The position numbers and the translations under genes are program-made. Positions 1-7,848 of a DNA stretch of 37,705 nt are shown here, one piece after another; position 1 is the first letter of the stretch, and every line of letters begins with the position of its first letter. The notes under the pieces were generated by a model. It had not been told where the DNA came from. It searched no databases and worked only from the letters and a program-made list of their open reading frames with translations. The stretch comes from an uncultured Chloroflexota bacterium (GTDB taxonomy: Bacteria > Chloroflexota > Chloroflexia > Thermomicrobiales > CFX8): contig CALMXF010000045.1 in the NCBI GenBank assembly GCA_937870985.1, positions 1-37,705 on the forward strand. Reading direction: 5' to 3'.

Positions 1-576
1 CTGACTGTCGAGGACAACGCCCGCCGCGCCGCCAGCAAAGCACGCCGCCGCTGTGTGGAGCCCCACTCCGCCCCACGCCCAGACTGGCAGTCGTAGCCGG
101 CCAATAAGGCGCTGAAGGAGGACGAAGCTGCTCTCCTCACCGATCCAGCCGCCAGCCTCGTGGCCCTTGGCAATCACTGCCTCGGCGCCTGCAACCTCCG
201 CCGCGCGACCGATTTCCTCGGATGTCGCGACAACGAACGCACGACGACGAGCCGCGAGCACATCGGCAACGGCCGGCGCGACTGCTTCTGGAGAGCGTGC
301 GGCGATGCACACGAACTCGATAGATTCAGGCAACGTCGCAAGCACCGTCGATCGTAGCTCGGAGTCATCTGCGTCGAGCAAGACTCCGAGCCGGCCGCGA
401 CCAAAGGTCGCCAGCCGGTCGATAGCGGCAATTGCAAGGATGGGGTCCACAACGAACTCGAGGTTGAGGACTCCAATGGCTCCTGCTCGGCTACCAGCTA
501 TTGGGAGAGCGGGGTCTGGCGCGCCGGGCAAAGAACAGACAACAGCGTCAAACGCAGAGCGAGAATGCACGGTCAT
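1..576 (-). CDS. PfaD-like / nitronate monooxygenase domain, N-terminal part of a probable polyketide or PUFA-type synthase (partial)
   Basis: The reading frame opens with ATG at 576 and stays open to the window edge, giving 192 residues with no stop. An AGAGGA ribosome binding site lies just upstream. The end of the fragment carries the hallmarks of the FMN-binding TIM barrel of PfaD/2-nitropropane dioxygenase proteins: an AKGHEAGG segment at about residues 136-143, LLQRL at 153-157, and VWAWGGVGLHTAAA at 165-178, followed by a GAAGVVLDSQ phosphate-binding strand. These residues match the enoyl-reductase flavin domain seen in PUFA synthases and trans-AT polyketide systems, which sometimes sits at the N-terminus of a multidomain synthase. 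Whether this protein stops after the flavin domain or continues into ketosynthase/acyltransferase domains cannot be seen. The alternative is a stand-alone nitronate monooxygenase. Confidence 0.75.
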   Translation of the reverse strand, partial: MTVHSRSAFDAVVCSLPGAPDPALPIAGSRAGAIGVLNLEFVVDPILAIAAIDRLATFGRGRLGVLLDADDSELRSTVLATLPESIEFVCIAARSPEAVAPAVADVLAARRRAFVVATSEEIGRAAEVAGAEAVIAKGHEAGGWIGEESSFVLLQRLIGRLRLPVWAWGGVGLHTAAACFAGGAAGVVLDSQ

Positions 577-949
577 TGTCCTCTTCGTCTGGATTGGAAG
601 GTTGTGTTACGTCTCTACATAGCGTCCTTGAAACATGAGGACACAGAGGTCGGGTGCATCTCCAAAGATGCGGGGCAGCGCCGGCTGGGGTGCCTCCAGC
701 AGTCGCGATCGATCGGGTCGACTCATTCACAATAACACTCATCTTCGCCGTGTCAATCAAATGCGACAATTGCCTTTGCGCCACACTCAGCAGGATCAGG
801 GCCACGACCACGCTGGTTTGACGTATACCTTGCTGGCAGGCGCGCCGTGTCCGTCGAGCGCGCTTCGGCAATCGTTAGCTGCGACACATGCCGATATTCA
901 GCTGGCATAACTCCGATCGCCCGCCGCGCGAAAATGAAGGAGGAGCAAC
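577..949. other. Intergenic region between divergent genes
   Basis: This 373-base gap separates the minus-strand PfaD-like gene from the plus-strand phosphodiesterase. Apart from the minus-strand promoter candidate at 729-756 and the AAGGAGGAG ribosome binding site at 937-945, I see no convincing gene. Short ORFs here have low-complexity arginine/serine-rich translations without good ribosome binding sites. No clear plus-strand promoter was found. Confidence 0.5.
729..756 (-). promoter_or_regulatory. Candidate promoter for the PfaD-like gene
   Basis: On the minus strand TTGACA (751-756) is followed after 16 nt by TATTGT (729-734). A TG dinucleotide one base ahead of the hexamer makes it an extended -10. 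The predicted start near 722 would leave a leader of about 145 nt. The -10 matches only 4 of 6 bases, so this is moderate evidence. Confidence 0.4.
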
Positions 950-2335
950 GTGAATCGACGAGTGGCCGTCATCGGTCTCGACTGCGCGGAGCCGTCACTC
1001 ATCTTCGACCGGTGGATCGAGGACCTGCCGAACCTCCGCTCGCTGATCGAACGCGGCACATGGGGCCAATTACGGAGCGTTGACCCACCGATCACGGTGC
1101 CGGCGTGGAGCTGCATGATGACCAGCCGGGACCCGGGCGAGCTCGGCATCTACGGCTTTCGCAATCGGGCCGACCATAGTTACGATCGACAGTTCGTCGC
1201 CGACTCGCGAGCTGTGCCAATCCCCAGGTTATGGGATCATCTCGGCGAAGCAGGGAAGCATGTGATCGTGCTCGGTGTGCCGGGCACATACCCGCCCGCT
1301 CCCGTCGCGGGGGAGCTGGTCTCCTGTTTTCTAACGCCGGATCCCCGTGTCGACCAATACACCGAGCCGGCATCGTTGCGCGATGAAATCGAGCGCCTTG
1401 TCGGCCCATATCAAGTCGACGTGCGGAACTACCGCCGCGCGGACCGCGATCGCATCCTCAGCGAGATCTACGAGATGACCGAACAGCACTTCGCGGCTGC
1501 CCGGCATCTGCTCGATACGCGCCCGTGGGATTTCTTCATGATGGTCGAGATCGGTGTCGACCGCATCCATCATGCATTCTGGAGCTTCCACGATCCGACC
1601 CATCGGAACTATGAACCCGGCAACCGCTACCGCGACGTTATTCGCAACTACTACCAGTACCTCGACGACCAGATCGGAGAGCTCCTGGAACGCTTCGGCG
1701 ATGACGACACGGTCATTGTCGTCTCGGATCACGGCGCGGAGCCCATGCGGGGCGCGGTCTGCATCAATCAATGGCTCATTGGCGAAGGGTATCTGACGCT
1801 GCGGTCGACCCCGGAGACGATTACGCCGTTCGACGTCACGAACGTCGACTGGTCGCAAACGCGCGTCTGGGGTGACGGCGGCTACTACGGGCGTATCTGG
1901 CTCAACGTCCGCGGCCGGGAGCCGGACGGGATCGTGGATCCGTCCGAGTACGAAGCGCTTCGCGACGAGCTGATTTCGCGACTGGAGGGACTACCCGATC
2001 CCGACGGCCGACCGATCGGGACGCGGGTGTTCCGTCCGGAAGACCTATGGCTGGAGCAACGTGGAGTCGCGCCGGATCTGATTGCCTATTTTGGCAACCT
2101 CGCGTGGCGCAGCGCTGGCAGCGTCGGCCACGCTGGATATCACACCTTCGAGAACGATACCGGCCCCGACGACGCAAATCACGCCCGCAACGGGGTGTTC
2201 ATCATGGCCGGCCCTGGCGTCCCAGCCGGCCCTCGCGACGGGCTGAGCATCCTCGACGTCGCGCCGACGATTCTCGGCCGCTTCGGCATGCCTCCGATCG
2301 AGAGGATGCGCGGCCAGGTCATCGATATCCACTGA
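950..2335 (+). CDS. Alkaline-phosphatase-superfamily phosphodiesterase (type I phosphodiesterase/nucleotide pyrophosphatase family)
   Basis: A 461-residue protein starts at GTG, chosen because AAGGAGGAG ends five bases upstream. It has the metal-binding pattern of the alkaline phosphatase superfamily: D11 in IGLDCAEP, a nucleophile-region motif PAWSCMMTS at 51-59 (probable nucleophile S54, where many relatives have Thr), D204 and H208 in VDRIHHAFW, and D260-H261 in VVSDHG. A further His lies near the C-terminus in the NHARNGVFIMAGPG segment. Such enzymes hydrolyse phosphodiesters or phosphomonoesters with two zinc-type metals. The substrate cannot be read from sequence. No signal peptide is visible, so it is probably cytoplasmic. 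It stands alone, followed by a 200-base gap. Confidence 0.85.
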   Translation: MNRRVAVIGLDCAEPSLIFDRWIEDLPNLRSLIERGTWGQLRSVDPPITVPAWSCMMTSRDPGELGIYGFRNRADHSYDRQFVADSRAVPIPRLWDHLGEAGKHVIVLGVPGTYPPAPVAGELVSCFLTPDPRVDQYTEPASLRDEIERLVGPYQVDVRNYRRADRDRILSEIYEMTEQHFAAARHLLDTRPWDFFMMVEIGVDRIHHAFWSFHDPTHRNYEPGNRYRDVIRNYYQYLDDQIGELLERFGDDDTVIVVSDHGAEPMRGAVCINQWLIGEGYLTLRSTPETITPFDVTNVDWSQTRVWGDGGYYGRIWLNVRGREPDGIVDPSEYEALRDELISRLEGLPDPDGRPIGTRVFRPEDLWLEQRGVAPDLIAYFGNLAWRSAGSVGHAGYHTFENDTGPDDANHARNGVFIMAGPGVPAGPRDGLSILDVAPTILGRFGMPPIERMRGQVIDIH

Positions 2336-2400
2336 GTCACGACAGGGATCCATCTTCCTGTCAACTCGAGATATTTCGCGACCACCAGCCCACTCAAACG

Positions 2401-2414
2401 TTACAATATTGTAA
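2401..2414. promoter_or_regulatory. Perfect 14-bp AT-rich palindrome, candidate operator
   Basis: TTACAATATTGTAA is exactly self-complementary and stands out in GC-rich DNA, 122 bases ahead of the lipoprotein gene. It contains TACAAT, a near -10 hexamer, on both strands, but no matching -35 lies at the proper distance. It resembles a dimeric repressor site. Which regulator family binds it is unknown. Confidence 0.45.
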
Positions 2415-2489
2415 GAATCGGTGTCACGTTGACGCTTCGAGCGGGCGTGGCTCCGTAGTCGTGGCCAGGGGGTATGTGCCACGGCGACG

Positions 2490-2508
2490 CTGCCGCGATG
2501 CGCGGCAG
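2490..2508 (+). other. Short perfect stem-loop in the leader of the lipoprotein gene
   Basis: CTGCCGCG and CGCGGCAG form an 8-bp stem closed by the trinucleotide ATG, sixteen bases before the GAGGTGGGG ribosome binding site at 2524-2532. It may shape the mRNA leader of the downstream gene. It has no T-run, so it is not a standard terminator. Confidence 0.35.
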
Positions 2509-2535
2509 GGGTGGGGTAACTGAAGAGGTGGGGTA

Positions 2536-3723
2536 ATGACACAACATACGTGGCGTCTGAGGGACGCCGCCCGATTTGGTGTGCTCATCGCCGTCGTGTT
2601 GGCTGGCTGCATGGGGGCAGTTACGCCAACAACAACCGCCGCGCCAGTAAGGCCGGAAATCTCGTTCGTGGACTCGGCAACAGGCGCCTGCAAGGTGACC
2701 GACGCGAAGGCAATGGTCACCGGCGGCGGGGACCAGGATTGGTCGCACACGACAGACCGCATCGTGTACGACCAGCTCGACGCAAACAGGATCTTCCAAC
2801 TGAACACGATGAAGTCAGACGGATCTGACACGAAGTGCCTGAGCTGCGCCGCCCGGGCTGGCGCTCCAGCGGTGAACCAGCACAAATTCAACCCATCGTG
2901 GCACCCATCGGGACAGTACGTCGTCGTCCAGGTCGAGATGAAGAGTCACTGGCTATCCTGGCTGAAGACAGATCCAATGACAACCGAGCTCCTGCAAAAT
3001 GGACTCTGGAACGATCTCTATCTCGTGAGCGCCGACGGGACCTCGTGGCAGAAGCTGACCAACACCACTGCGAGTGTCACTGATGGGGTGCTCGCGCCGG
3101 TGTTTTCTCCGGACGGCACGAAGCTGATGTGGTCGAAGATCATCGCGCCCGCCTCGAAGACCCAGCCATTCGGTGTCTGGCGGTTGATGATCGCGGATTT
3201 CGCCATGTCCGGTGGAAAAGCCAGCCTGGTGAATATCCGAGACATCACGCCGGCCGGGGCGACATTCATCGAGGCCCACGGGTTTGCGCCAGACTCCCGA
3301 TCCGTCCTCTTCACGACCGACATCGGCGTGACAAGCACCTGGGAAAAGCACATCTGGTCGATGGATCTCGCAACGGGCTCAACCCGTAACGTGACGCCCA
3401 ATGTGCACTGGAACGAGCACGCCTACTACAGTCCGGACGGATCCAGCATCACGTTCATGTCGAGCCTTCCGTTCCTCTGGTCGTTCATGAAGACCGAGGT
3501 CATGCTGATGAATGCCGACGGCAGCGGTGTCGTCCGGCTGACGCATTTCAATTCCAAGGGCTATCGGGAATCGACTGCGGAGCAAAGCGCCGCTACCCGG
3601 GTGCGCTGGAATGCTGCCGGCACGAAGATGCTCGTCACCCAACAAATGGCAGACACCTATCCGGCCCGCAAGATGTGGATGCTCACGTTCGCGGGCGCAT
3701 GCGGGATGGCGTCTGGAACATAA
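2536..3723 (+). CDS. TolB-like PD40 beta-propeller lipoprotein
   Basis: A 395-residue protein begins with a lipoprotein signal: a basic start, a hydrophobic stretch (about residues 14-22) and the lipobox LAGC with Cys25. A threonine/alanine-rich spacer follows, then repeated PD40-type blades with motifs such as PSWHPSGQY, PVFSPDGTKL, GFAPDSRSVL, YYSPDGSSI and RVRWNAAGTKM. These repeats are typical of TolB/WD40-like six-bladed propellers that bind partners outside the membrane or precede peptidases. No peptidase domain follows, so it is likely a surface-anchored binding or scaffold protein. GAGGTGGGG lies three bases before the ATG. A hairpin follows the stop codon. Confidence 0.8.
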   Translation: MTQHTWRLRDAARFGVLIAVVLAGCMGAVTPTTTAAPVRPEISFVDSATGACKVTDAKAMVTGGGDQDWSHTTDRIVYDQLDANRIFQLNTMKSDGSDTKCLSCAARAGAPAVNQHKFNPSWHPSGQYVVVQVEMKSHWLSWLKTDPMTTELLQNGLWNDLYLVSADGTSWQKLTNTTASVTDGVLAPVFSPDGTKLMWSKIIAPASKTQPFGVWRLMIADFAMSGGKASLVNIRDITPAGATFIEAHGFAPDSRSVLFTTDIGVTSTWEKHIWSMDLATGSTRNVTPNVHWNEHAYYSPDGSSITFMSSLPFLWSFMKTEVMLMNADGSGVVRLTHFNSKGYRESTAEQSAATRVRWNAAGTKMLVTQQMADTYPARKMWMLTFAGACGMASGT

Positions 3724-3734
3724 CACCCAGCAGT

Positions 3735-3766
3735 CGAGAGTGCGGCGACACACCGCCGCACTCTCG
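3735..3766 (+). terminator. 13-bp perfect hairpin after the lipoprotein gene
   Basis: The arms at 3735-3747 and 3754-3766 are perfectly complementary, with the loop ACACAC. It lies 11 bases after the lipoprotein stop codon. There is no strong T-run after it, so it may act as a terminator or as a 3'-end stabiliser. Confidence 0.55.
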
Positions 3767-3796
3767 GCCCGCTCTGTCCCGATTCGGCTGCGGATA

Positions 3797-3825
3797 TTTA
3801 CAGATGGCCTGCGAGGTGCGATGAT
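3797..3825 (+). promoter_or_regulatory. Candidate promoter of sat-cysC
   Basis: TTTACA (3797-3802) and GATGAT (3820-3825) are separated by 17 nt. TG at 3817-3818 makes an extended -10. The start would be near 3832, giving a leader of about 200 nt. Confidence 0.45.
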
Positions 3826-3862
3826 GCGCGAATGAAAACGCACCCGGTCGGTCGACCCCTTG

Positions 3863-3909
3863 CGATCTCTGGATTACGGCCGAGCGTTTCCAGAGATCGT
3901 GTTGTTGTT
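3863..3909 (+). promoter_or_regulatory. Leader hairpin with T-rich tail upstream of sat-cysC (possible attenuator)
   Basis: An 11-bp perfect stem (3863-3873 with 3889-3899) has a 15-nt loop and is followed by TGTTGTTGTTA. It looks like an intrinsic terminator inside the predicted leader. A second nested inverted repeat (3923-3928 with 3958-3963) lies further downstream. No known sulfur riboswitch motif was recognised. Between 3724 and 4032 I see only this, the hairpin at 3735 and the promoter candidate. Confidence 0.45.
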
Positions 3910-4032
3910 ACTACCAGTGTTTCTGGCGCCCTTTCCTCGGCGAAGCGCTCTGAGCGCCGCCAGCACCACAATTGAATACCCCTCTGACCGTCCAGGGCTG
4001 CGACACACCACACCGCGGAGGGAGCCATTCCG

Positions 4033-5808
4033 ATGTCCTCGATATCGAACGAACCACGCTTGATACGACCATACGGCGGCCAGCTCGTCGATCTGATTGC
4101 GACCGGCGACGCGGCTGACGAGCTCCGCGCACGCGCGAGAGAGATCCCCTCGATTCAGATCTCGGAGCGAACGGCGTGCGACCTGGAGATGCTCGCGATT
4201 GGCGCGTTCTCGCCACTGGATCGATTCATGAACGCGGGGGACCACGCGCGAGTCCTCGATGAGATGCGGCTGGCCGATGGGACGCTGTTTCCGATGCCGC
4301 TGATTCTGCCCGTCGAGCCATCGGACGCGATCCGTCAGGGCCGCGATGTTGCGCTGCGAAGCGCAAAGAACGAGTTGCTCGGAATCATGACCATCGACGA
4401 AGTGTTCGCGTGGGATGCCGACGAGGTGTCGGACAAGGTGTTCGGGACACGCGATCCTCGCCATCCGCTCGTTTCCGAGATGCGGCGTTGGGGCCCACTG
4501 GCAATCAGCGGCCCGCTCAAGGTCCTGCAGCTTCCAGCCCATTACGATTTCCGCGACTTGCGACTGACTCCCGCCGAGGTGCGCGCGCGGCTGGATGCGA
4601 TCGGCCGGCAAAATGTCGTCGCATTTCAAACACGCAATCCGCTCCATCGCGTCCACGAAGAGCTGACCCGGCGCGCCGCTGAGGCGATCGACGGGGTGCT
4701 GTTGCTCCATCCGTCAGTCGGAATGACCAAGCCGGGCGATGTCGACCACTACACACGGGTTCGCACATACGCCGCGCTGGCCGAGCGTCACTACGAGCCA
4801 GGTCGCATCCTCCTCTCCCTGTTGCCGCTGGCGATGCGCATGGGCGGACCACGCGAGGCGCTCTGGCACACGATCATCCGCCGCAATTACGGCGCGAATC
4901 ACTTCATCGTCGGCCGGGATCACGCGAGTCCGGGCAATGACTCGAATGGCCGCCCATTTTATGGACCATACGACGCCCAGGAGTTGGTGTCCCGGCACAG
5001 CGCCGAAGTGGGCGTGACGGTGGTGCCGTTCAGCGAGCTCGTCTATCTGCCGGACGAACAACGGTACGAGGAGGTATCACGCATTCCGGAAGGGACGCGG
5101 ACTGCCAAGATCTCCGGCACCCAGGTGCGCGAAGAGTTCCTGAATCTCGGGCGCAAGCTGCCGGCATGGTTCAGCCGGCCGGAAGTAGCCGACATTCTGG
5201 CCGAGACGTATCCACCACGCCATCGTCAGGGCGCTTGCATCTGGTTCACCGGTCTGAGTGGCGCTGGAAAGTCGACGACCGCCGAGGTGTTGACCGTGCT
5301 GCTGCTGGAACGAGGCCGGCAAGTGACAGTGCTCGATGGAGATGTCGTGCGGACTCACCTGTCGAAGGGGCTCGGCTTCAGCAAAGAGGATCGCGAGACA
5401 AACGTCCGGCGCATCGGATTCGTGGCAGGGGAGATTGTTCGCCACGGGGGCGTCGTGATCTGTGCCGCCATCAGCCCCTACCTCGCCACTCGCGATGAGG
5501 TCCGCGAGATGATCGGCGCGGACCACTTCGTCGAAGTGTTTGTCGACACGCCGCTGGATATCTGCGAAGCGCGCGATTCAAAGGGTCTCTACGCCAAGGC
5601 GCGGCGAGGAGAGATTTCTGATTTCACCGGCATAGACGATCCATACGAACCGCCCGTCACGCCTGAAATCACGCTCGATACCGTCACAAGCACACCCGAA
5701 GAGAATGCAAAACGCATCGTTGCGCACCTTGTTGCGCAGGGGTTCGTTCGGTCCGACGAAGGTTGGGTCACCGAGATCGGCGCCCCCACAGCTGCCCGGT
5801 CCGTTTGA
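4033..5808 (+). CDS. sat-cysC: Bifunctional sulfate adenylyltransferase / adenylylsulfate kinase
   Basis: This 591-residue fusion makes APS from sulfate and ATP and then phosphorylates it to PAPS. The ATP sulfurylase part (about residues 1-390) carries QTRNPLHRVH at 199-208 with the HxxH nucleotide site, GRDHASPG near 294-301, and the SGTQVREEF/LPAWFSRPE segment typical of the family end. The APS kinase part (about 400-575) has the P-loop GLSGAGKS at 407-414 and the DGDVVRTHLSKGLGFS substrate region. Length fits known bacterial fusions. GGAGGGAG precedes the ATG. No other sulfate-reduction gene is adjacent, so the product could serve assimilation or sulfotransferases. Confidence 0.93.
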   Translation: MSSISNEPRLIRPYGGQLVDLIATGDAADELRARAREIPSIQISERTACDLEMLAIGAFSPLDRFMNAGDHARVLDEMRLADGTLFPMPLILPVEPSDAIRQGRDVALRSAKNELLGIMTIDEVFAWDADEVSDKVFGTRDPRHPLVSEMRRWGPLAISGPLKVLQLPAHYDFRDLRLTPAEVRARLDAIGRQNVVAFQTRNPLHRVHEELTRRAAEAIDGVLLLHPSVGMTKPGDVDHYTRVRTYAALAERHYEPGRILLSLLPLAMRMGGPREALWHTIIRRNYGANHFIVGRDHASPGNDSNGRPFYGPYDAQELVSRHSAEVGVTVVPFSELVYLPDEQRYEEVSRIPEGTRTAKISGTQVREEFLNLGRKLPAWFSRPEVADILAETYPPRHRQGACIWFTGLSGAGKSTTAEVLTVLLLERGRQVTVLDGDVVRTHLSKGLGFSKEDRETNVRRIGFVAGEIVRHGGVVICAAISPYLATRDEVREMIGADHFVEVFVDTPLDICEARDSKGLYAKARRGEISDFTGIDDPYEPPVTPEITLDTVTSTPEENAKRIVAHLVAQGFVRSDEGWVTEIGAPTAARSV

Positions 5809-5826
5809 CTTACCACCGGCGACCGG

Positions 5827-7506
5827 TCAGCGCTTTTTCTGGCGCTGACCGGTCACTGGTTGATGCGTCAACACAGCGCCACGCCCCCGATGCGTGTCGT
5901 AGTAGGTGAAGTTCCCGGGATATTCCCGAACAAGCCCGCCGTCGAGCTCGATAATGCGATTGCAGATCCGATCGAGAAAGTACCGATCGTGCGAAATCGT
6001 GAGGATCGTCCCGCCGAAATCGAGCAACGCGGCCTCGAGCTCCTCGATTGATGGCAGATCGAGATTGTTGGTTGGCTCGTCGAGCAGCAGGAAGTTGGCG
6101 CCACGGAGGATCAGCAGCGCGATCTGCAACCGGCTGCGTTCACCACCACTGAGCTTCCCGACCTGGGTCAGCGCGTCTTCGCGAGTGAACAACAACCCGA
6201 CGAGAAAGCCAATGGCCGACTGCTCGGTCATCGCCCGCGCCGAACGCACGAGCTCCAGCGGCGTGCGAGTCGGCTCCAGCGTCTCCTGTTCCTGCGCATA
6301 GTAGCCCGTCACAATCGACGGCCCGATCCGCACACGTCCGGTGGTCGCGGGTTCGTCCCCAAGGACAAGCCGGAAGAGCGTCGTCTTGCCCGCTCCGTTG
6401 TCGCCGACGATCCCGACGCGCTCACCGTGCGTCAGCTCAAAGTCAAACGGTCGCAAGATCTCACGGTCGCCGTACGATTTCGAAAGCGCCTTCATCTCCA
6501 GGACAAGCGACGAGCCGCGGTCGGCAGAGAACTCAACGTCGATACGGCGACGGTCGATCACCGGGACGGGCTTTTCGGCGAGCTTCTCGCGTTCGATCTC
6601 GAGGATGCGCCAGCGATTGCCGGCGCGCGCGGCGAACTTGTGATTCTGCCGCGCCCATTGTGTCAGTTGTTCCGCGCTCGCCTTCAGCTTCTTCAGCTCG
6701 CGTTGGTGAAGCTCGTATAGTTGGGCGTCGCGCTCCAGACGCTCCCGCTTCTGCGTAGTGAACCGACTGTAGTTGCCCGCGTATTTCGATACCCGTCCAT
6801 CTTCCAGCTCGACGATACTGGTTGCGACGCGATCGATGAAATAGCGGTCATGCGAGATGATGACCGTCCCACCCTTGCGACCGGCGAGATAGCTCTCGAG
6901 CCACGTCTTCGCGTTCGCATCGAGGTGGTTGTCGGGTTCGTCAAGCAGCAGCAGATCCGGTTCTTCAAGCAGACATTGTGCCAACCCGACGATGCGCTTT
7001 TCGCCCCCACTCAGCGTCTCGATCGACAGATCCCAACGGTCGTCGGGCAAGCCAAGGGCGCTGAGCGTCTGCTCGACGCGCGCGCCAACCGGCATGCCCG
7101 AAACAGCGTCGGCCCGCTCGATCAGCTCAGCATGTTCGACGAGCACTGCCTCCAGCTCAGCATCGGACAGATCCTCCCCCATGCGCCGCTCAAGCTCGTG
7201 GAGTCGTTCGTCGAGCGCGGCCGCGTCGCCGCTCGCCAGTGCTACGACATCTCGGACGGTATGACCCGGGGTGAACATCGGCTGCTGCGGAAGGTATCCT
7301 GTGCGCAACCCTCGCTGGCGGGCGATCGAGCCTGTGGTGGGCTGAACCTCGCCGGTAAGTAGCCGCAACAGCGTGCTCTTGCCAGCGCCGTTCCCCCCGA
7401 CGAGGGCGACGCGCTCGTCGTCGCGTACCTCGAAGGTCAACTCCTCGAACACCAGGTGACCACCATAGATCACGCCGACTTCGCTCGCCTGCGCCAGGAT
7501 AGCCAC
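5827..7506 (-). CDS. ABC-F family ATPase (duplicated ABC domains, ribosome-associated type)
   Basis: The protein has two ABC ATPase domains and no membrane segments, as in the ABC-F family that acts on the ribosome (translation factors and antibiotic-protection proteins). Counted from the chosen GTG at 7506 it has 559 residues. Domain 1 has Walker A GGNGAGKS (37-44), signature LSGGEK (165-170) and DEPDNHLD (189-196), with Asp where most relatives have Thr. Domain 2 has Walker A GDNGAGKT (368-375), LSGGERS (452-458) and DEPTNNLD. A charged helical linker (about 240-330) separates them. The frame extends to a GTG at 7620, but that extension is low complexity, and GGGAAG lies ten bases before 7506. 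The subfamily cannot be told. The upstream leader (two short ORFs plus terminator) suggests attenuation control. Confidence 0.9.
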   Translation of the reverse strand: MAILAQASEVGVIYGGHLVFEELTFEVRDDERVALVGGNGAGKSTLLRLLTGEVQPTTGSIARQRGLRTGYLPQQPMFTPGHTVRDVVALASGDAAALDERLHELERRMGEDLSDAELEAVLVEHAELIERADAVSGMPVGARVEQTLSALGLPDDRWDLSIETLSGGEKRIVGLAQCLLEEPDLLLLDEPDNHLDANAKTWLESYLAGRKGGTVIISHDRYFIDRVATSIVELEDGRVSKYAGNYSRFTTQKRERLERDAQLYELHQRELKKLKASAEQLTQWARQNHKFAARAGNRWRILEIEREKLAEKPVPVIDRRRIDVEFSADRGSSLVLEMKALSKSYGDREILRPFDFELTHGERVGIVGDNGAGKTTLFRLVLGDEPATTGRVRIGPSIVTGYYAQEQETLEPTRTPLELVRSARAMTEQSAIGFLVGLLFTREDALTQVGKLSGGERSRLQIALLILRGANFLLLDEPTNNLDLPSIEELEAALLDFGGTILTISHDRYFLDRICNRIIELDGGLVREYPGNFTYYDTHRGRGAVLTHQPVTGQRQKKR

Positions 7507-7652
7507 AATGCCCACGCTTCCCAACAATGCCTGATCAACAGAACGGCCGGCCCTCGCGCTGGCGCTTGATGAGCGTAACACGGCAGGCAGACGAGACGAC
7601 TGGCTCGGGCGCGAATTCACCCGCCACGGCCGATCGACGAGGATCTCGAAAC

Positions 7653-7692
7653 AACGACCCCCGGCGCCAATTGCTGGACGCCGGGGGTCGTT
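7653..7692 (-). terminator. Strong intrinsic terminator between the short ORFs and the ABC-F gene
   Basis: A perfect 14-bp, GC-rich stem (7679-7692 with 7653-7666) has a 12-nt loop. Read on the minus strand it ends in TTGTTT. It lies after the second small ORF and about 150 bases before the ABC-F start. A near copy of its 5' arm (12 nt, one mismatch that still allows G-U pairing) lies at 7705-7716 and could compete for the 3' arm. Confidence 0.75.
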
Positions 7693-7719
7693 TGGGTCTG
7701 AGCGCGCCGGGGATCGGGG

Positions 7720-7830
7720 TTAGCGAGCCTTGCGCAGGATGGCGAGCCAGTCGCGCTTGCCTCGGGCACGGTTGAGCTCGGACTGCTTGTGTTCGACCAT
7801 TCGCTCCAGCAGGTAGTTGTCCATGTTCAT
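7720..7830 (-). CDS. Small basic protein, 34-36 residues, second gene of a short-ORF pair
   Basis: The frame ATG(7830)...TAA encodes 36 residues. GAGGAG directly abuts that ATG and sits six bases before a second ATG (7824), so a 34-residue start at 7824 is more likely. The product begins MDNYLLERMVEHKQ and continues as a charged amphipathic helix rich in Arg/Lys, ending RDWLAILRKAR. I recognise no family. It lies 18 bases after the upstream small ORF and 28 bases before the terminator hairpin, under the same strong promoter. It may be a functional microprotein, or a leader peptide controlling the ABC-F gene. Confidence 0.65.
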   Translation of the reverse strand: MNMDNYLLERMVEHKQSELNRARGKRDWLAILRKAR

Positions 7831-7848
7831 CTCCTCGTCTTCTCGTTA

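Noticed and set aside
167-622. Plus-strand frame of 151 residues at the left edge
   Set aside because: Alanine/serine/arginine-rich shadow of the minus-strand PfaD-like gene.
635-910. Plus-strand 91-residue ORF in the intergenic region
   Set aside because: No ribosome binding site, low-complexity composition and no domain.
7507-7620. N-terminal extension of the ABC-F protein
   Set aside because: Ser/Arg/Ala-rich, unlike any ABC-F N-terminus; the family begins about where GTG 7506 starts.
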